Origin: an uncultured Methylomonas sp.
GTDB taxonomy: Bacteria > Pseudomonadota > Gammaproteobacteria > Methylococcales > Methylomonadaceae
Length of the DNA stretch: 64,000 nt
Reading direction: 5' to 3'
Assembly (NCBI GenBank): GCA_936941155.1
Contig: CAKZJE010000034.1
Location: forward strand, 92,607 to 156,606
A program made the position numbers and the translations under genes. Under the pieces are notes generated by a model. It saw only the letters and a list, made by a program, of their open reading frames with translations, had not been told where the DNA came from and did no database searches. Positions 1-10,908 of the stretch are shown one piece after another; position 1 is the first letter of the stretch, and every line of letters begins with the position of its first letter.

Positions 1-3000
1 GGCATGAAGCAAAGTTATTTTGACATTGTGACCCGCACTTTCAGAATGAACGCGCAACTGAACGGCAAAGATGTAAAAATCATCACGGGCACAAATCAAT
101 GGGATTACCTCACCCAAACTGCGAGTGCAATCACGCCGACTGGCACTGCGCCGACTTTTGCATTCGACTCTAGTTTATTAGGCGGCATGTATAGCAATCG
201 CATTTTTATTCAAGCGACCGAAGCTGGCGTTGGCGTGAAAATGCTGGGCGAAGCGGCAACCACAGCGGATGATTTCACCATTTCTGCGGCAGGAAAAATT
301 GATATTCGTAGCAAAGTTTCAGCGGAACGTAATTTAGCTATCACGAGCACTAGTAATGCAACAGATGCGATTGGGCTGGCGGATGCAAATTTGTCTGTAA
401 AAAATAATCTAATACTTACCGCAAACAATGGCGGAGCGACTTTAAACGGCGGTTTGCTTGTTGCAAGCAATGATTTAACAGGCGTACTGGGCAGCTTGAC
501 CGATAACGCCAACGCCACAGCAGTGACTGATAACAATAAACGTTATGCGAAAGGAAATGTCAGTTTAACCGTGACTAATGCGGCAACGATTGATGGCACA
601 AATTGGGGATCAGCGGCAGCGAGTGATTATAATGTTGGTAGTCTGAATATTGGTGCGGCTGGCGCAACGCTTTATGCAGACACATCATTAAGCATTACCG
701 CTAATTCCGGTAATCTGGCATTAGCAAAAGCAGCGATTAAAGCGACAGATAATTTAAATCTAACTTCTAGTAACGGCAGCATCAGTACAACGGCGGGAGC
801 AGGGCAGGGTATTCAAACAACCGCAGGTAATTTAGCTGTCACTACTGGCAGTGATTTTAGCAATGCGGGCGTTATCAGCGCGGATACTGGCAGTGTGACG
901 GTGCGTTCTAATGGCACAGTGACTAACTCCGGCACGTTACATGCTGCCACCACAATGGATATTGCCGACAAAAATAATGCAGCTACAGAAAACGTTAGTA
1001 ATACAGGCACATTACTTGTTGATGGCACGCTGAGTGCGAAAGCTAATAATTTCAGCAATGCGGGTTCACTGCAAGGCACAGCAGGTGTGAATCTTTCTGC
1101 TGTCAACCTGACTAACTCAGGCACATTCATTGCCTCGAATACAGCAGGCAAATCAGGCACATTCAGCAATTTGACGACATTAGACAATAGCGGCACTTTG
1201 CAATCGGCTGAAGATTTAACGTTAAATGTTTCAGGCACAATGACCAATAGCGGCAAACTGCTCGCCACACACGATCTTGCCGTGTTAGCAGGAACTTCTG
1301 CACTGGATATTTCTAATACTGCCACTGGGATTTTACAAGCTAACAATGCTTTAAACATCACAGGCAGCAATGCCACGTTGGATCGTCAACTAGGTACAAT
1401 ATTAGGTAACAACGAGGTCAATCTGACCTTAGCTAATTTTGATAACAGAGGTACATTGCAATCGAATGCGAGTATTCATTATGCGATGGCTAATAGATTC
1501 AGCAACGCAGGTACGGTGTTAGCAAAAAACACGCTTACAGGCTCTTCGGCTGATTTAACAAATAGCGGCACATTGCAAGCAAATCAAGGTGCGACGATTA
1601 CTGCAACCAACGCTATCAGCAATACAGGTTCGTTAATTGTCTCCAGCGGTGCGGCTTTTGCTGGCACATTAACAGCTGCAACGCTGTCCAACAGTGGAGC
1701 GGGCAATATTCAATCCGCACATGATCTTACGATTAATCTCACTGGTGATTCGCTTGTCAATGAGAGCAAAATTTTGGCAGATGACGATTTAACGATTTCT
1801 GCTACCAGCACTGCTGTCATCAATAACAGAACAGACGGCTTTATTCAAGCAGGCACTGGGGCTGGTGATGATTTAACCATTACGGGTAACGCATTGACTT
1901 TAAACAATAATATAGGAGCGACATTATTGGGCGACCGTCTAGCATTCACAGCGTTAGATGTGAGTAACGATGGTACGGTGCAAGGTGGGGCGGGTGCTAG
2001 TTCGGTTACTATTACTAACGCCTTAACAAATAAAGGTTTATTTTCGCTAGCAAACGCAACGGGTGGCAGTGGCTCGATTACCGCAGATTCGATTTTAAAC
2101 TATGAGACGCTGCAATCAGCAGGCGGGGTTAATCTTAATATTGCAAGTCAATTGACTAACAATAATCGCTTGTTAGCCGATGGCGCACTCACCATACGCG
2201 GCACGGATAGTAGTTATTCGGTCACGAATGCCAAAACTTTACAGGCTGGTGGCTTGCTTGATATTAAAGGACAGTCTAACGGCTCAGGCGTTTCGATTAC
2301 AGTGGATACTTCCGGTGTGATGCTCGGCAACAGTATGGATGTGAATGCAGATACCTTGACCGTTAATGAAGGTGGCATGGTGAGTAGTATTGCTGCGATG
2401 ACACTGGGATTGAATACGCTTTCATTCGGTGGATCAACCTCGCGCATTGTTGGATCGACTGATGGCAGTAGCACTACAGCTATCACACTAGCGAATTCAT
2501 TTACCAACCCCGGTGCTGTGTTTTCTGCTGGCAATTTAAATGTTACCGCTCCATCTATTACAAACAGCAATACCGGCGGCATTTCTGCCCTGCGTGAAAT
2601 GAATCTTACCGCATCAACTAATGACATCGTCAATCAGGGTACGTTTTATGCCGCTGGGAATATGAATCTCAGAGCTAATTCAGGCAGCATTATTAACAGC
2701 AGCATTGCAAGCACTGGCGGCATCAACAGTGATGCAACCGTCACAACAAACTCATTCAATTTTAATAATAGTGGCGACATCAATGCAGCTAACATTACTG
2801 TTAATGCGACAAACAGTTTTTACAATGGCGTGGCGACAATCCCTTCAATTTTTGAAGATTGGGCAAATGCTGTTTATGGCGCGAGAACTTTAATAAAAGA
2901 TAGCGGCAAGTTTGACTGTAATGGCGTTGGCTTAGCTTGCCAACAATACTGGGTCTATGAGCGGACTATCACTGTTAATCAAAAACTAAGCTCTGCTTTA

Positions 3001-6000
3001 CCCGCAACCAAACCGCAAATGCTTGCCAGCGGCACAATGAATATTAACTGGGGAGCTGGCGGAGGTCGAAATGTAGCGGGAATATTATCTGCAAACACCC
3101 TTAACCTTGCGGGTACGGGGAGCTTTGTGAACCAAGATCTTCATTTGGAACAAGTGACATACGGTCAACATTGGATGGTGGATGAGGACGATTGTACTTT
3201 ATGCAAGATTAATTATATTTTTCGATATGCCAATGCAAACCAATACTTCGATGTGGCTAGTTTGGGTAAAAATGGCGGAGAAGTGGGCTGGGTGACAGGT
3301 CATGGAGAGTGGTTAGAGTTATCGCGTGCGGGTAGTTGGAATGCAGACCAGGAAGCTGCTGCTCGCGATGTTTCTGCCAAAGTAGATATTGGTCGTACTT
3401 TGCTCAGCACTTCTGGGGCGGGAATTTTTGCGCAAACCTTGAATTATTCAGGCGGCAGCTTAGCCAATCGCGGCTCAGCATTCACTCCTTCTATAAAATC
3501 CACCAGCCAAACTGGAGCAACCGCAACAAGTCTTTCTAATGGCACAACCGCCACAACGGGAGTAGCAGCGGTTGCAGGAACTACACTGGTGAATGGCAGT
3601 TCTACTGTGGTGTTTAATGGCTTGGTCATTTCGTTACCTACCAATCCAAATGGCTTTTTCGTTGTTTCTAAAGATCCACAATCTAAATATTTGGTGGAAA
3701 CCAACCCGATGTTTAGTTCAGGACAAAATTTTGTCGGCTCCAATTATTTGGCAAAACGTTTAGGGGTTAATACCGATCAAATTAATTTGCGTCTAGGCAA
3801 CGCTGCTTATGAAAACTATGTGATTCGTCAGCAACTTATTGACCAAACAGGTAAAAATATTCTCAATGGCTATGCCAGTGAAGATAAAATGATAGAGGGT
3901 ATGTATACGGCTGCATCTAACAAATCCACTTCACTGGGATTAAGTTGGGGCAAACCGCTGTCAGCTGAGCAAATAGGCAAACTAACAGAAGATATTGTCT
4001 GGATGGTAGAAACAGTTGTCGAAGGAAAAACTGTATTAGCTCCTGTTGTGTATTTATCTAAAGCGACTAAAGAGGGAGTACAAACCGGTGCGGTGATTGC
4101 TGCAACGGACACTAACATCAAAACCGACATCTTAAGCAATACAGGCGGCAGTATTTCCGGCTCGAAAACCCTTGATATAACCAGTAAAGGCGACATTACT
4201 AACACCAGCGGTCGCATTCAAGGTGGTGATGTTAGCTTAACTTCAACCGAAGGCAGTATTGTTAATAAAACGGTTGGCGGAACTACCGAGAATCCAACTT
4301 CTTCCAATTTAGGCAAGACTGCCAGCATTCAATCAACTGGCAATCTGTCTTTAGATGCGAAAAAAGACATCAGTGTGATCGGCGCGGAAGTAAAAGCGGG
4401 TAAAGACGCAACTCTCACCGCAGGCGAAAACGTCACTCTGGATACGGTTGTTAGCAAAACAGCGACAAACAGCACATCAAAATCTAATGGCGAAATAAAA
4501 AATGAAGGCAAGGTCACGACGACTAATACAGGTTCTACCCTTGAAACAGGTGGCAACCTGAAAATTAGCAGTGGCAAAGACACTACAATTGCCAGCAGCA
4601 AAGTCAATACGGGCGGCAATCTTGCAGTAGATGCTAAAGGTGATCTGAATATTGTTGACCGCCATGACAAAGTAGAAACAAACACCAGCTCTAGTTCTGG
4701 CAACGTAGGCAGTTTCTTTACGGACAGCAAATCAGAAACAACCAAAACAGTCGACACCACCAGCAAAGGCTCATCAATCTCTGTGGGCGGCAATGCGGAT
4801 TTGAATGCGGGCAAAACGGTCACGTTACAAGGCTCTGATTTAAAAGTCACAGGTGATGCAACAGTTACTGCTACCGATGTGAAAGTGTTAGCGGGTAAAA
4901 ACACGCACGACAGCACGACTGTTACGAAAACGCATACGTTCATGGGGAATTCCAACACAGAAAGCGGCTCAAGTTCAGGTGCTAGCAGCGAAGCAAAATT
5001 TGAAAAGGATTCGATTGCAGGACAAGCCTCTGCTTCAGCAAAAGCCGAAGCGGAAGCACATTCCAGCAGCACTTTTGACATCGTGAATGACAAAACCACC
5101 ACGAAAGTGACTAGCGATGTCACGCATACCGGCTCAACTATTTCGGCTGGCAATCTGAAAATTAACGCTAAAAAAGACGTGACCCTAGAAGGGGCTAATA
5201 TTGCGGCAGAAAAGAACGTTTCTGTGTCAGGGGAAACAGTCAATATTACCACTGCCGTTGACACGCATAGCGTCACCACTAAGGTTGATGAAAAAGCTTT
5301 CCGGTTGAGTTCAGATAATTCAGTTAAAGCCGAAGCCGGAGCAAGTGCAGAAGCGGGCACAACAAAAATGTCCGCAGAAGCAGAGGCAAGTGCGAAAGCA
5401 CAAGCGAATACGGATAACTTTTCCGGTTATCTACACAATGAAATCACCACCACAGAGAAAAGCACGACTAACAAAGGCACTTCAATTAAATCCGGTGGCG
5501 ATACCTCTTTAACATCGAATAAAGATTTAAATCTGACAGGTGCAAAAGTCGACGCGGGTGGCAATGTTGATTTAACTTCAACCAAAGGCAACATCAATAT
5601 TCAGGCGGCGCATGATACTGAAGATCGCACTTCCACTGTTAAAACCATGACGATTGGTCTGTATGGCACAGCCGATGCGCAAGCAGGAGCAACGACCTCT
5701 GCTGCTGCTAAACTCGGTAAAATCGGCGTAGATGCGAATGTAGACGCAACAGCCATAGGTGGAGTGGGCTTTCAATATTCCGATAAAACGCAGGATGAAA
5801 CCAAAGGAAGCAGCACAGCAGTGGTTTCCAGCATTAAATCAGGTGGAGATTTAACCCGTACCGCAACTGCTGGAAAAATCACGGATGAAGGCACGGCAAT
5901 TGATGTCGGCGGCAACCTGACGCAATCTGCGAAAGAAATTGAAATGAAGGCTGCTGCAAATACTGAGTATGCAACTAACAAAGAATCCAGCGAAAAATTT

Positions 6001-9000
6001 AGATTAGGCGTTTATGGTGAGGCAGGAGCTTCCGGTCAAGCAGAAGCAAAAGCGGGGCTTGTGACTACTGCTAGCGTGGATGGTGAGGCTCATGCAATAG
6101 GTGGAATACAACTCACTAATAAATACAGTAAAAGTGACTCAAGTAGCAATAAAAGCACTGCTGTGGTGAGCAATGTGAAAGTCGGCGGCAATTTAAACTC
6201 CACTTCCACAGGCAAAACCACGCTGGAAGGCACTGTTATTAACACGGGCGGTGATGCAAACATTACTGCCAGTGAGTTGGAATATAAAGCCGCTCGTGAT
6301 ACCGAAAGCAGCACATCGAACTCGCTTGATACAAATCTTTCAATTAAACTGGGTGGCGGTGTTGCAGCAAGCGGTGGTAGTGGTGGCGGTGGCGCAGGAT
6401 TACAAGCACAAGGCGCACTGAAATTCTCAGCAGAAGGCGATAATAAAAAAGCCGAGTCATCCACAGCAACCGCAGGCTCTATCACATCCGGTGGCAAACT
6501 GAATCTTAAAACCACCGAAAAAGATTTAAAACTGGAAGGCACAAATTTAACTTCGGCAGGTGATATGTCGCTCGCAGCAGACAAAGGCAGCGTGATTGTT
6601 GATGCAGCGCGTAGCACTTCTTCTAGCACCGGCACAGGCTGGGATGCTGGCATGAACTTAAGTGGTGAAGTGGGTGCTGGCAAAAAATCAGCAGGTATTG
6701 AAGCCAGTGGTGGCTACAAAGATTCCGATAAAGCAAAAAGCACTGGCGTTGCATCTAATATTAAATCCGGTGGCAATCTCAACGTTAGCGCGGGCAAAGA
6801 TGCAAAATTTGAAGGCACAACGCTTGAAGCGGCTGGTGATGCCAAAGTTGATGCCAAAAATAATGTTGAATTCAATGCGGTTAAAAATACAGAAACCAGC
6901 AAAAAATTCGATGTCAATGCGGATGTTTCTGTTGGTGGAAATGCCAAAGGTAAATCGGTAGAAGGCTCGCTTGAAGCAGGCTTTAGTTATGAAAATAACA
7001 ATAAAGTAACCTACAACGCGGCAAGCATTAAATCCGGTGGCAAAAGCAGCGTCAATGCAGGCGGTGATGTCACGTTGCAAGGCGACGTAAAAATCGGCAC
7101 AGTGGATGCGAAAGGTAATATTGTTAATGACGACAAAGCGATTACCGCAGGCGGCACGGTTAAAAAAGTTGAAACCAAAAATGTAGATGAGAAAACTAAG
7201 TTTGGTTTGGATATTGCGGTTGATTTTGAAGGCAAAGGCAAATCAGCAGCGGATAAAACAAAAGCAGCTGACGGTCGTTCACATGATGCCAAAATAAATG
7301 AGGCAACAGCTCCGCAAAAAGCCAGCGATGCTAAAGATGGCAGTTACAAAAAAGCAGATGAACATCTTGAGAACGTCAAGAAAACCACTGAAAACAAAAC
7401 AAAAGACGCAGAAAACAAGTTAACTGATGCCAAAAAAGAGCTGAATGACGCACAGACCAAATTGGATAAAACCAAAGTAGACGCTAACGATTACTCTAAC
7501 GCTAAAAAAGAGCTTGAGTCAGCGCAAACTAAAGCGAAAGATGCGGAAAAACAAGTTAAGGAAACCAAATCAGATGAGGCAAAAAACAAGTTAGCGGATG
7601 CCAAAAAACAGTTGAATGAGGCACAGACCAAACTTGATAAAGTCAAACAAGATACTAAAGAGCAGACTAAAGCTAAACAAGAGTTTGATGCAGCGCAAAC
7701 TAAAACCCAAAATGCGCAAAAGCAAGTTAACGATACCAAAACAGCAGGTGAAAAACAGGTCAAACAAGCGACAGACAAAGTCACTGAAATGAAAAAACAG
7801 GCGGACGCTGAACACGATAAAACAATTGATAATGCAAAAAAAGCAGTCACTGACACAAATGCGGCAAATCAAAAAGCAATCGCCTCAGAAAACAAACAGA
7901 GAAAAAATGATGTCGCAACAAACAAAGCTGAAGCATTGAAAAAAGCAGTGGAGGATACTGATAAAAAACTGAAGGATGCGAAAACTAACTCCGACAAACT
8001 GCAAGACGCTGATGCAGTGAAAGCGTTGAAAAATTTGGAATCGGACAGTAGTTCTGCGGATAAAAAACTGGTTGATGCCAAAAATGAAGCAACAACTCTG
8101 AAAGATGACGCAGAAAAGTTGCAAAAAACGGCTGAAGAGAAAAAAGTCACTGCGGACAAATCTAAATCAGATTCTATCAGCCAAGCTAAAACCGCAGCGG
8201 AAAACAAAATAGCCGATGCAATTAAAACAGCAGCAACTGAAAAATCAAAAATTGATAATGATAAGAATTTGAAACCCGATGCAAAAATTGAGGCGAAAAA
8301 GAAAATTGATGCTGAGCTTGCCACTACCAAAAAACTAGCAAAGACAGAAAAAGAGCAAGCTATCAATAAAGCGCAAGCGGATCATAAGCAAGCGACAGTA
8401 GATGCTAAAGCCTTGTCAAAACAAGCAGTTGAAAAAACCAAAGAAGCGGAACTCAAAGTTGCAACTGCGGAAACCGATGCAGCAGATAAAAAAGATAAAC
8501 TGGATGTTGCAGTGAAAGAGCGTGAGCAAGTGAAAAAAGACTTAGATGACGCGCAAAAACAATTTGATGATCTTACCTCTGCGAAGGACAAACTGAAGAC
8601 TTTAGACACCGCTAAAGAAGCGTTTGAGAAAAAATTGGCAGATACCAGAAAACAAGCGGCTGATGAGGTGCTCGCCGTTGGCAAAGATGCAGATGCGAAG
8701 AAAAAACAAGCAGAAGCAGATAAACAACTTGCTATCACGAACAAAGACAAAGCAGGCATTAAAAAAGCGGAGGAAGATATTGCTGCCGCCAATAAACTTG
8801 TTGCGGATGCAAAAGAAAAAGCATTCAACGATGTGCGTAAAGTTGAAGAAACGGGGCGAAAAGAGCTGAAAGAAGCTAACCGAGAAGCTATGCTTGAGCA
8901 CAGCAAAGAATCTCTTGCTGCAAAAATTAAAGCGAGTGATGAAAAAATTGCTGATGTACAAACCGCTATAGACAAAGCTCAACAAGTTAAAAGTGACGCA

Positions 9001-9882
9001 AATAAAACATTGACTGAAAAGGAAACCGCACAAAAAGACAGTAGCAAAAAACTTGATGACGCTAACAGCGCGAAGCAAAAGGCAGAGGACGCTGTTAAAC
9101 AAAATCCAAAAGATGCAAAAGCTCAGGAAAATTTGAAAAAAGCCACGCAAGCAGTTGAGGATGCCAACAAAGCGAAACAATCTGCCGATACCGCTCTTGC
9201 AGATGCGAAAAAAGCTAAAGTTAATGCAGATAAAACAACGGGAGATGAAAGAATAGCTCTTGCCAAAAAACAAGCTTTGCTAAGACAAAAAGAGGCTGCG
9301 GATGCCGAACTGAAAGCACTGACTGATAAAAAAACACAGTTTGATGAAGCGAAAAAGAATGCCGCCACACAACTGGCGGATGCTAAAACTAAGGCAGATC
9401 AATTGGTGAAAGATGCAGAAGCGAAAGTGACTGCGGCAACAACACCTGAAGAAAAAACGGCAGCTGAAACAGTGCTGGAGGAAACCAAAGCCAAAGCAGA
9501 AACAGATAAAGCAGCGGCTGAGAAGTTGCACGATGAAACGGTTGCCACAGCTGATAGAAAATATGAAGGTGCGAAAAAAGCAGCCAAACCAACCAATTAT
9601 TCTATTATGGATGACATTAAAAAAGGAGGCGACAAAGGTGTTGAACTCACCATGATTAACCAAGTTGTTGAAATACCCAAAAATGCTACCAATGTTACAG
9701 CGGTAACAGAAGACGGCGAGGCATTACCAGACTGGGTGAAATTTGACGCAAAAACTGGCACGTTTACGGGTGTTCCTCCGAAAGATTATGAAGGTGATTT
9801 GAAAGTTGTGATTAAAGCTGTGCAAGAAGATGGGACGGTCAAATCAATCTCGGTTGAAATTGATAAACGCAAAAAAGAGTAA
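1..9882 (+). CDS. Filamentous haemagglutinin-like two-partner-secretion exoprotein (5' end outside window)
   Basis: The reading frame is open from base 1, and the first residues match the end of a TPS secretion domain (GGMYSNRIF, then TEAGVGV), so the signal peptide and most of the TPS domain lie upstream. The ATG at 4 is internal. Residue numbers count from it. About 70-2400 are FHA/CdiA-type beta-helix repeats, with the haemagglutinin-repeat 2 style (GGNVDLTSTKGN and similar, alternating with Thr/Ser and Ala-rich blocks) from about 1400. About 2415-3195 is an extremely Lys/Ala/Asp/Glu-rich coiled coil. About 3213-3292 is an Ig-like putative-adhesin (He_PIG) domain with LPDWVKFD and TGTFTGVPP. 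No VENN motif or C-terminal toxin of the CdiA type is seen, so an adhesin or structural surface protein is the best call. Its TpsB partner is not in the window. Terminators follow at 9924 and 10054. Confidence 0.9.
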   Translation, partial: GMKQSYFDIVTRTFRMNAQLNGKDVKIITGTNQWDYLTQTASAITPTGTAPTFAFDSSLLGGMYSNRIFIQATEAGVGVKMLGEAATTADDFTISAAGKIDIRSKVSAERNLAITSTSNATDAIGLADANLSVKNNLILTANNGGATLNGGLLVASNDLTGVLGSLTDNANATAVTDNNKRYAKGNVSLTVTNAATIDGTNWGSAAASDYNVGSLNIGAAGATLYADTSLSITANSGNLALAKAAIKATDNLNLTSSNGSISTTAGAGQGIQTTAGNLAVTTGSDFSNAGVISADTGSVTVRSNGTVTNSGTLHAATTMDIADKNNAATENVSNTGTLLVDGTLSAKANNFSNAGSLQGTAGVNLSAVNLTNSGTFIASNTAGKSGTFSNLTTLDNSGTLQSAEDLTLNVSGTMTNSGKLLATHDLAVLAGTSALDISNTATGILQANNALNITGSNATLDRQLGTILGNNEVNLTLANFDNRGTLQSNASIHYAMANRFSNAGTVLAKNTLTGSSADLTNSGTLQANQGATITATNAISNTGSLIVSSGAAFAGTLTAATLSNSGAGNIQSAHDLTINLTGDSLVNESKILADDDLTISATSTAVINNRTDGFIQAGTGAGDDLTITGNALTLNNNIGATLLGDRLAFTALDVSNDGTVQGGAGASSVTITNALTNKGLFSLANATGGSGSITADSILNYETLQSAGGVNLNIASQLTNNNRLLADGALTIRGTDSSYSVTNAKTLQAGGLLDIKGQSNGSGVSITVDTSGVMLGNSMDVNADTLTVNEGGMVSSIAAMTLGLNTLSFGGSTSRIVGSTDGSSTTAITLANSFTNPGAVFSAGNLNVTAPSITNSNTGGISALREMNLTASTNDIVNQGTFYAAGNMNLRANSGSIINSSIASTGGINSDATVTTNSFNFNNSGDINAANITVNATNSFYNGVATIPSIFEDWANAVYGARTLIKDSGKFDCNGVGLACQQYWVYERTITVNQKLSSALPATKPQMLASGTMNINWGAGGGRNVAGILSANTLNLAGTGSFVNQDLHLEQVTYGQHWMVDEDDCTLCKINYIFRYANANQYFDVASLGKNGGEVGWVTGHGEWLELSRAGSWNADQEAAARDVSAKVDIGRTLLSTSGAGIFAQTLNYSGGSLANRGSAFTPSIKSTSQTGATATSLSNGTTATTGVAAVAGTTLVNGSSTVVFNGLVISLPTNPNGFFVVSKDPQSKYLVETNPMFSSGQNFVGSNYLAKRLGVNTDQINLRLGNAAYENYVIRQQLIDQTGKNILNGYASEDKMIEGMYTAASNKSTSLGLSWGKPLSAEQIGKLTEDIVWMVETVVEGKTVLAPVVYLSKATKEGVQTGAVIAATDTNIKTDILSNTGGSISGSKTLDITSKGDITNTSGRIQGGDVSLTSTEGSIVNKTVGGTTENPTSSNLGKTASIQSTGNLSLDAKKDISVIGAEVKAGKDATLTAGENVTLDTVVSKTATNSTSKSNGEIKNEGKVTTTNTGSTLETGGNLKISSGKDTTIASSKVNTGGNLAVDAKGDLNIVDRHDKVETNTSSSSGNVGSFFTDSKSETTKTVDTTSKGSSISVGGNADLNAGKTVTLQGSDLKVTGDATVTATDVKVLAGKNTHDSTTVTKTHTFMGNSNTESGSSSGASSEAKFEKDSIAGQASASAKAEAEAHSSSTFDIVNDKTTTKVTSDVTHTGSTISAGNLKINAKKDVTLEGANIAAEKNVSVSGETVNITTAVDTHSVTTKVDEKAFRLSSDNSVKAEAGASAEAGTTKMSAEAEASAKAQANTDNFSGYLHNEITTTEKSTTNKGTSIKSGGDTSLTSNKDLNLTGAKVDAGGNVDLTSTKGNINIQAAHDTEDRTSTVKTMTIGLYGTADAQAGATTSAAAKLGKIGVDANVDATAIGGVGFQYSDKTQDETKGSSTAVVSSIKSGGDLTRTATAGKITDEGTAIDVGGNLTQSAKEIEMKAAANTEYATNKESSEKFRLGVYGEAGASGQAEAKAGLVTTASVDGEAHAIGGIQLTNKYSKSDSSSNKSTAVVSNVKVGGNLNSTSTGKTTLEGTVINTGGDANITASELEYKAARDTESSTSNSLDTNLSIKLGGGVAASGGSGGGGAGLQAQGALKFSAEGDNKKAESSTATAGSITSGGKLNLKTTEKDLKLEGTNLTSAGDMSLAADKGSVIVDAARSTSSSTGTGWDAGMNLSGEVGAGKKSAGIEASGGYKDSDKAKSTGVASNIKSGGNLNVSAGKDAKFEGTTLEAAGDAKVDAKNNVEFNAVKNTETSKKFDVNADVSVGGNAKGKSVEGSLEAGFSYENNNKVTYNAASIKSGGKSSVNAGGDVTLQGDVKIGTVDAKGNIVNDDKAITAGGTVKKVETKNVDEKTKFGLDIAVDFEGKGKSAADKTKAADGRSHDAKINEATAPQKASDAKDGSYKKADEHLENVKKTTENKTKDAENKLTDAKKELNDAQTKLDKTKVDANDYSNAKKELESAQTKAKDAEKQVKETKSDEAKNKLADAKKQLNEAQTKLDKVKQDTKEQTKAKQEFDAAQTKTQNAQKQVNDTKTAGEKQVKQATDKVTEMKKQADAEHDKTIDNAKKAVTDTNAANQKAIASENKQRKNDVATNKAEALKKAVEDTDKKLKDAKTNSDKLQDADAVKALKNLESDSSSADKKLVDAKNEATTLKDDAEKLQKTAEEKKVTADKSKSDSISQAKTAAENKIADAIKTAATEKSKIDNDKNLKPDAKIEAKKKIDAELATTKKLAKTEKEQAINKAQADHKQATVDAKALSKQAVEKTKEAELKVATAETDAADKKDKLDVAVKEREQVKKDLDDAQKQFDDLTSAKDKLKTLDTAKEAFEKKLADTRKQAADEVLAVGKDADAKKKQAEADKQLAITNKDKAGIKKAEEDIAAANKLVADAKEKAFNDVRKVEETGRKELKEANREAMLEHSKESLAAKIKASDEKIADVQTAIDKAQQVKSDANKTLTEKETAQKDSSKKLDDANSAKQKAEDAVKQNPKDAKAQENLKKATQAVEDANKAKQSADTALADAKKAKVNADKTTGDERIALAKKQALLRQKEAADAELKALTDKKTQFDEAKKNAATQLADAKTKADQLVKDAEAKVTAATTPEEKTAAETVLEETKAKAETDKAAAEKLHDETVATADRKYEGAKKAAKPTNYSIMDDIKKGGDKGVELTMINQVVEIPKNATNVTAVTEDGEALPDWVKFDAKTGTFTGVPPKDYEGDLKVVIKAVQEDGTVKSISVEIDKRKKE

Positions 9883-9923
9883 TCGTTTTTCACTGGTTCA
9901 GTCTGTCATTTTTTTAAATCTGG

Positions 9924-9945
9924 CAGACTGAAGAAGTCTGTTTTT
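9924..9945 (+). terminator. Rho-independent terminator after the haemagglutinin gene
   Basis: A stem CAGACT / AGTCTG with a 5-nt loop is followed directly by five T. It lies 41 bases after the stop codon. An overlapping alternative pairing (CAGTCTG at 9899 with CAGACTG at 9924) is also possible. Confidence 0.6.
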
Positions 9946-10053
9946 GCACAATCAACACACGCTTTGGCAAAGAATACAAATCGCACTGCGTTCATTAAAG
10001 GTGCAATAACTGGCGCACCGATTTAGATTCACCTACAATTTATCAACATTCTA

Positions 10054-10092
10054 CGGATAACGGTTTTCAAAGAGTCGTTATCCGTTTTTTTT
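10054..10092 (+). terminator. Strong Rho-independent terminator upstream of dcd
   Basis: A perfect 9-bp stem CGGATAACG / CGTTATCCG with a 13-nt loop is followed by eight T. It ends 24 bases before the dcd start codon. The roughly 110 bases between it and the previous terminator hold no recognisable gene. Confidence 0.8.
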
Positions 10093-10116
10093 ACTTTCTA
10101 AGCAGATAAAAAAGAT

Positions 10117-10683
10117 ATGAGTATTAAATCGGATAAATGGATACGCCGGATGGCGCAAGAACACGGCATGATTTTCCCTTTTGAAAGCGGACAAGTCAGA
10201 CAATCTGAACACGGCAAAGTCATTTCTTACGGCACATCCAGCTATGGCTATGACGTGCGCTGCGCGGATGAATTTAAAGTGTTCACCAATATTAATTCTG
10301 TGATTGTTGATCCGAAAAACTTTGATACCAGCAGTTTTGTCGATATAAAGTCTGATGTGTGCATTATTCCGCCCAACTCTTTTGCACTGGCGCGAACAGT
10401 GGAATATTTTAAAATTCCACGCGATGTGTTGACGGTTTGCTTAGGAAAATCGACGTATGCAAGATGCGGCATTATTGTCAACGTAACGCCTTTAGAACCC
10501 GAATGGGAAGGACATGTTACGTTAGAGTTTTCCAACACCACGCCGTTGCCTGCAAAAATTTATGCCAATGAAGGCGTGGCGCAAATGTTGTTTTTTGGTG
10601 GCGATGAAGTGTGCGAAACTTCATACAGAGACCGAGGTGGAAAATATCAAGGACAACAAGGCGTTACATTGCCGAAAGCGTAA
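10117..10683 (+). CDS. dcd: dCTP deaminase
   Basis: Deaminates dCTP to dUTP, the first step of the pathway that supplies dUMP for thymidylate synthesis. The 188-residue protein is full length for the family. It has the typical N-terminus ([13 protein letters not shown]), the GKSTYARCG strand that lines the nucleotide site, and [13 protein letters not shown], which holds the catalytic glutamate. It ends with the usual GGKYQGQ..VTLPKA tail. It is transcribed alone: a strong terminator sits just upstream and a palindromic repeat (family A) lies downstream. The ribosome-binding site is weak (AAAAAG). The promoter must lie between or overlap the two upstream terminators. Confidence 0.97.
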   Translation: MSIKSDKWIRRMAQEHGMIFPFESGQVRQSEHGKVISYGTSSYGYDVRCADEFKVFTNINSVIVDPKNFDTSSFVDIKSDVCIIPPNSFALARTVEYFKIPRDVLTVCLGKSTYARCGIIVNVTPLEPEWEGHVTLEFSNTTPLPAKIYANEGVAQMLFFGGDEVCETSYRDRGGKYQGQQGVTLPKA

Positions 10684-10723
10684 GAACTTGGCTAAAAATA
10701 ACTTCTCGATTTTTGAGTGTTGA

Positions 10724-10770
10724 TGTAGGGGCGAATTCATTCGCCCTAGGCAATTAAAATCGCCCCTACA
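10724..10770. repeat. Palindromic repeat family A, copy 1
   Basis: A nested palindrome: outer arms TGTAGGGGCG / CGCCCCTACA and an inner GGGCGAATTCATTCGCCC. Related copies are at 13376, 31280, 41857, 45373 and 50853, all between genes. Confidence 0.8.
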
Positions 10771-10908
10771 TAAGTCATTGTAAAAAAATCAGGGAGGTTA
10801 TTATTGACAGAATACTAGGCTCTAGAGACGTTGCAATGCAATGCTCTACGACGGAGAATATTTTTGTCACGCGCTTGTTATCTCTCTACAAAATACAACA
10901 AAAGCATA

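Noticed and set aside
4329..5360. Long minus-strand reading frame (343 codons) within the haemagglutinin gene
   Set aside because: It is the shadow of the repetitive, Thr/Ser/Lys-rich coding strand; composition is biased (Ser/Leu/Val/Pro) with no domain.
7591..9663. Several minus-strand frames rich in Phe, Cys, Ser and Ile
   Set aside because: They mirror the Lys/Glu/Asp coiled coil; no ribosome sites or domains are seen.
1..9882. Contact-dependent inhibition toxin CdiA
   Set aside because: No VENN motif, no toxin-like C-terminus and no immunity gene after it; dcd follows behind two terminators.
10831..10908. Upstream ATG for the O-GlcNAc-transferase-like gene
   Set aside because: The added 26 residues look unlike the family and have no ribosome-binding site.
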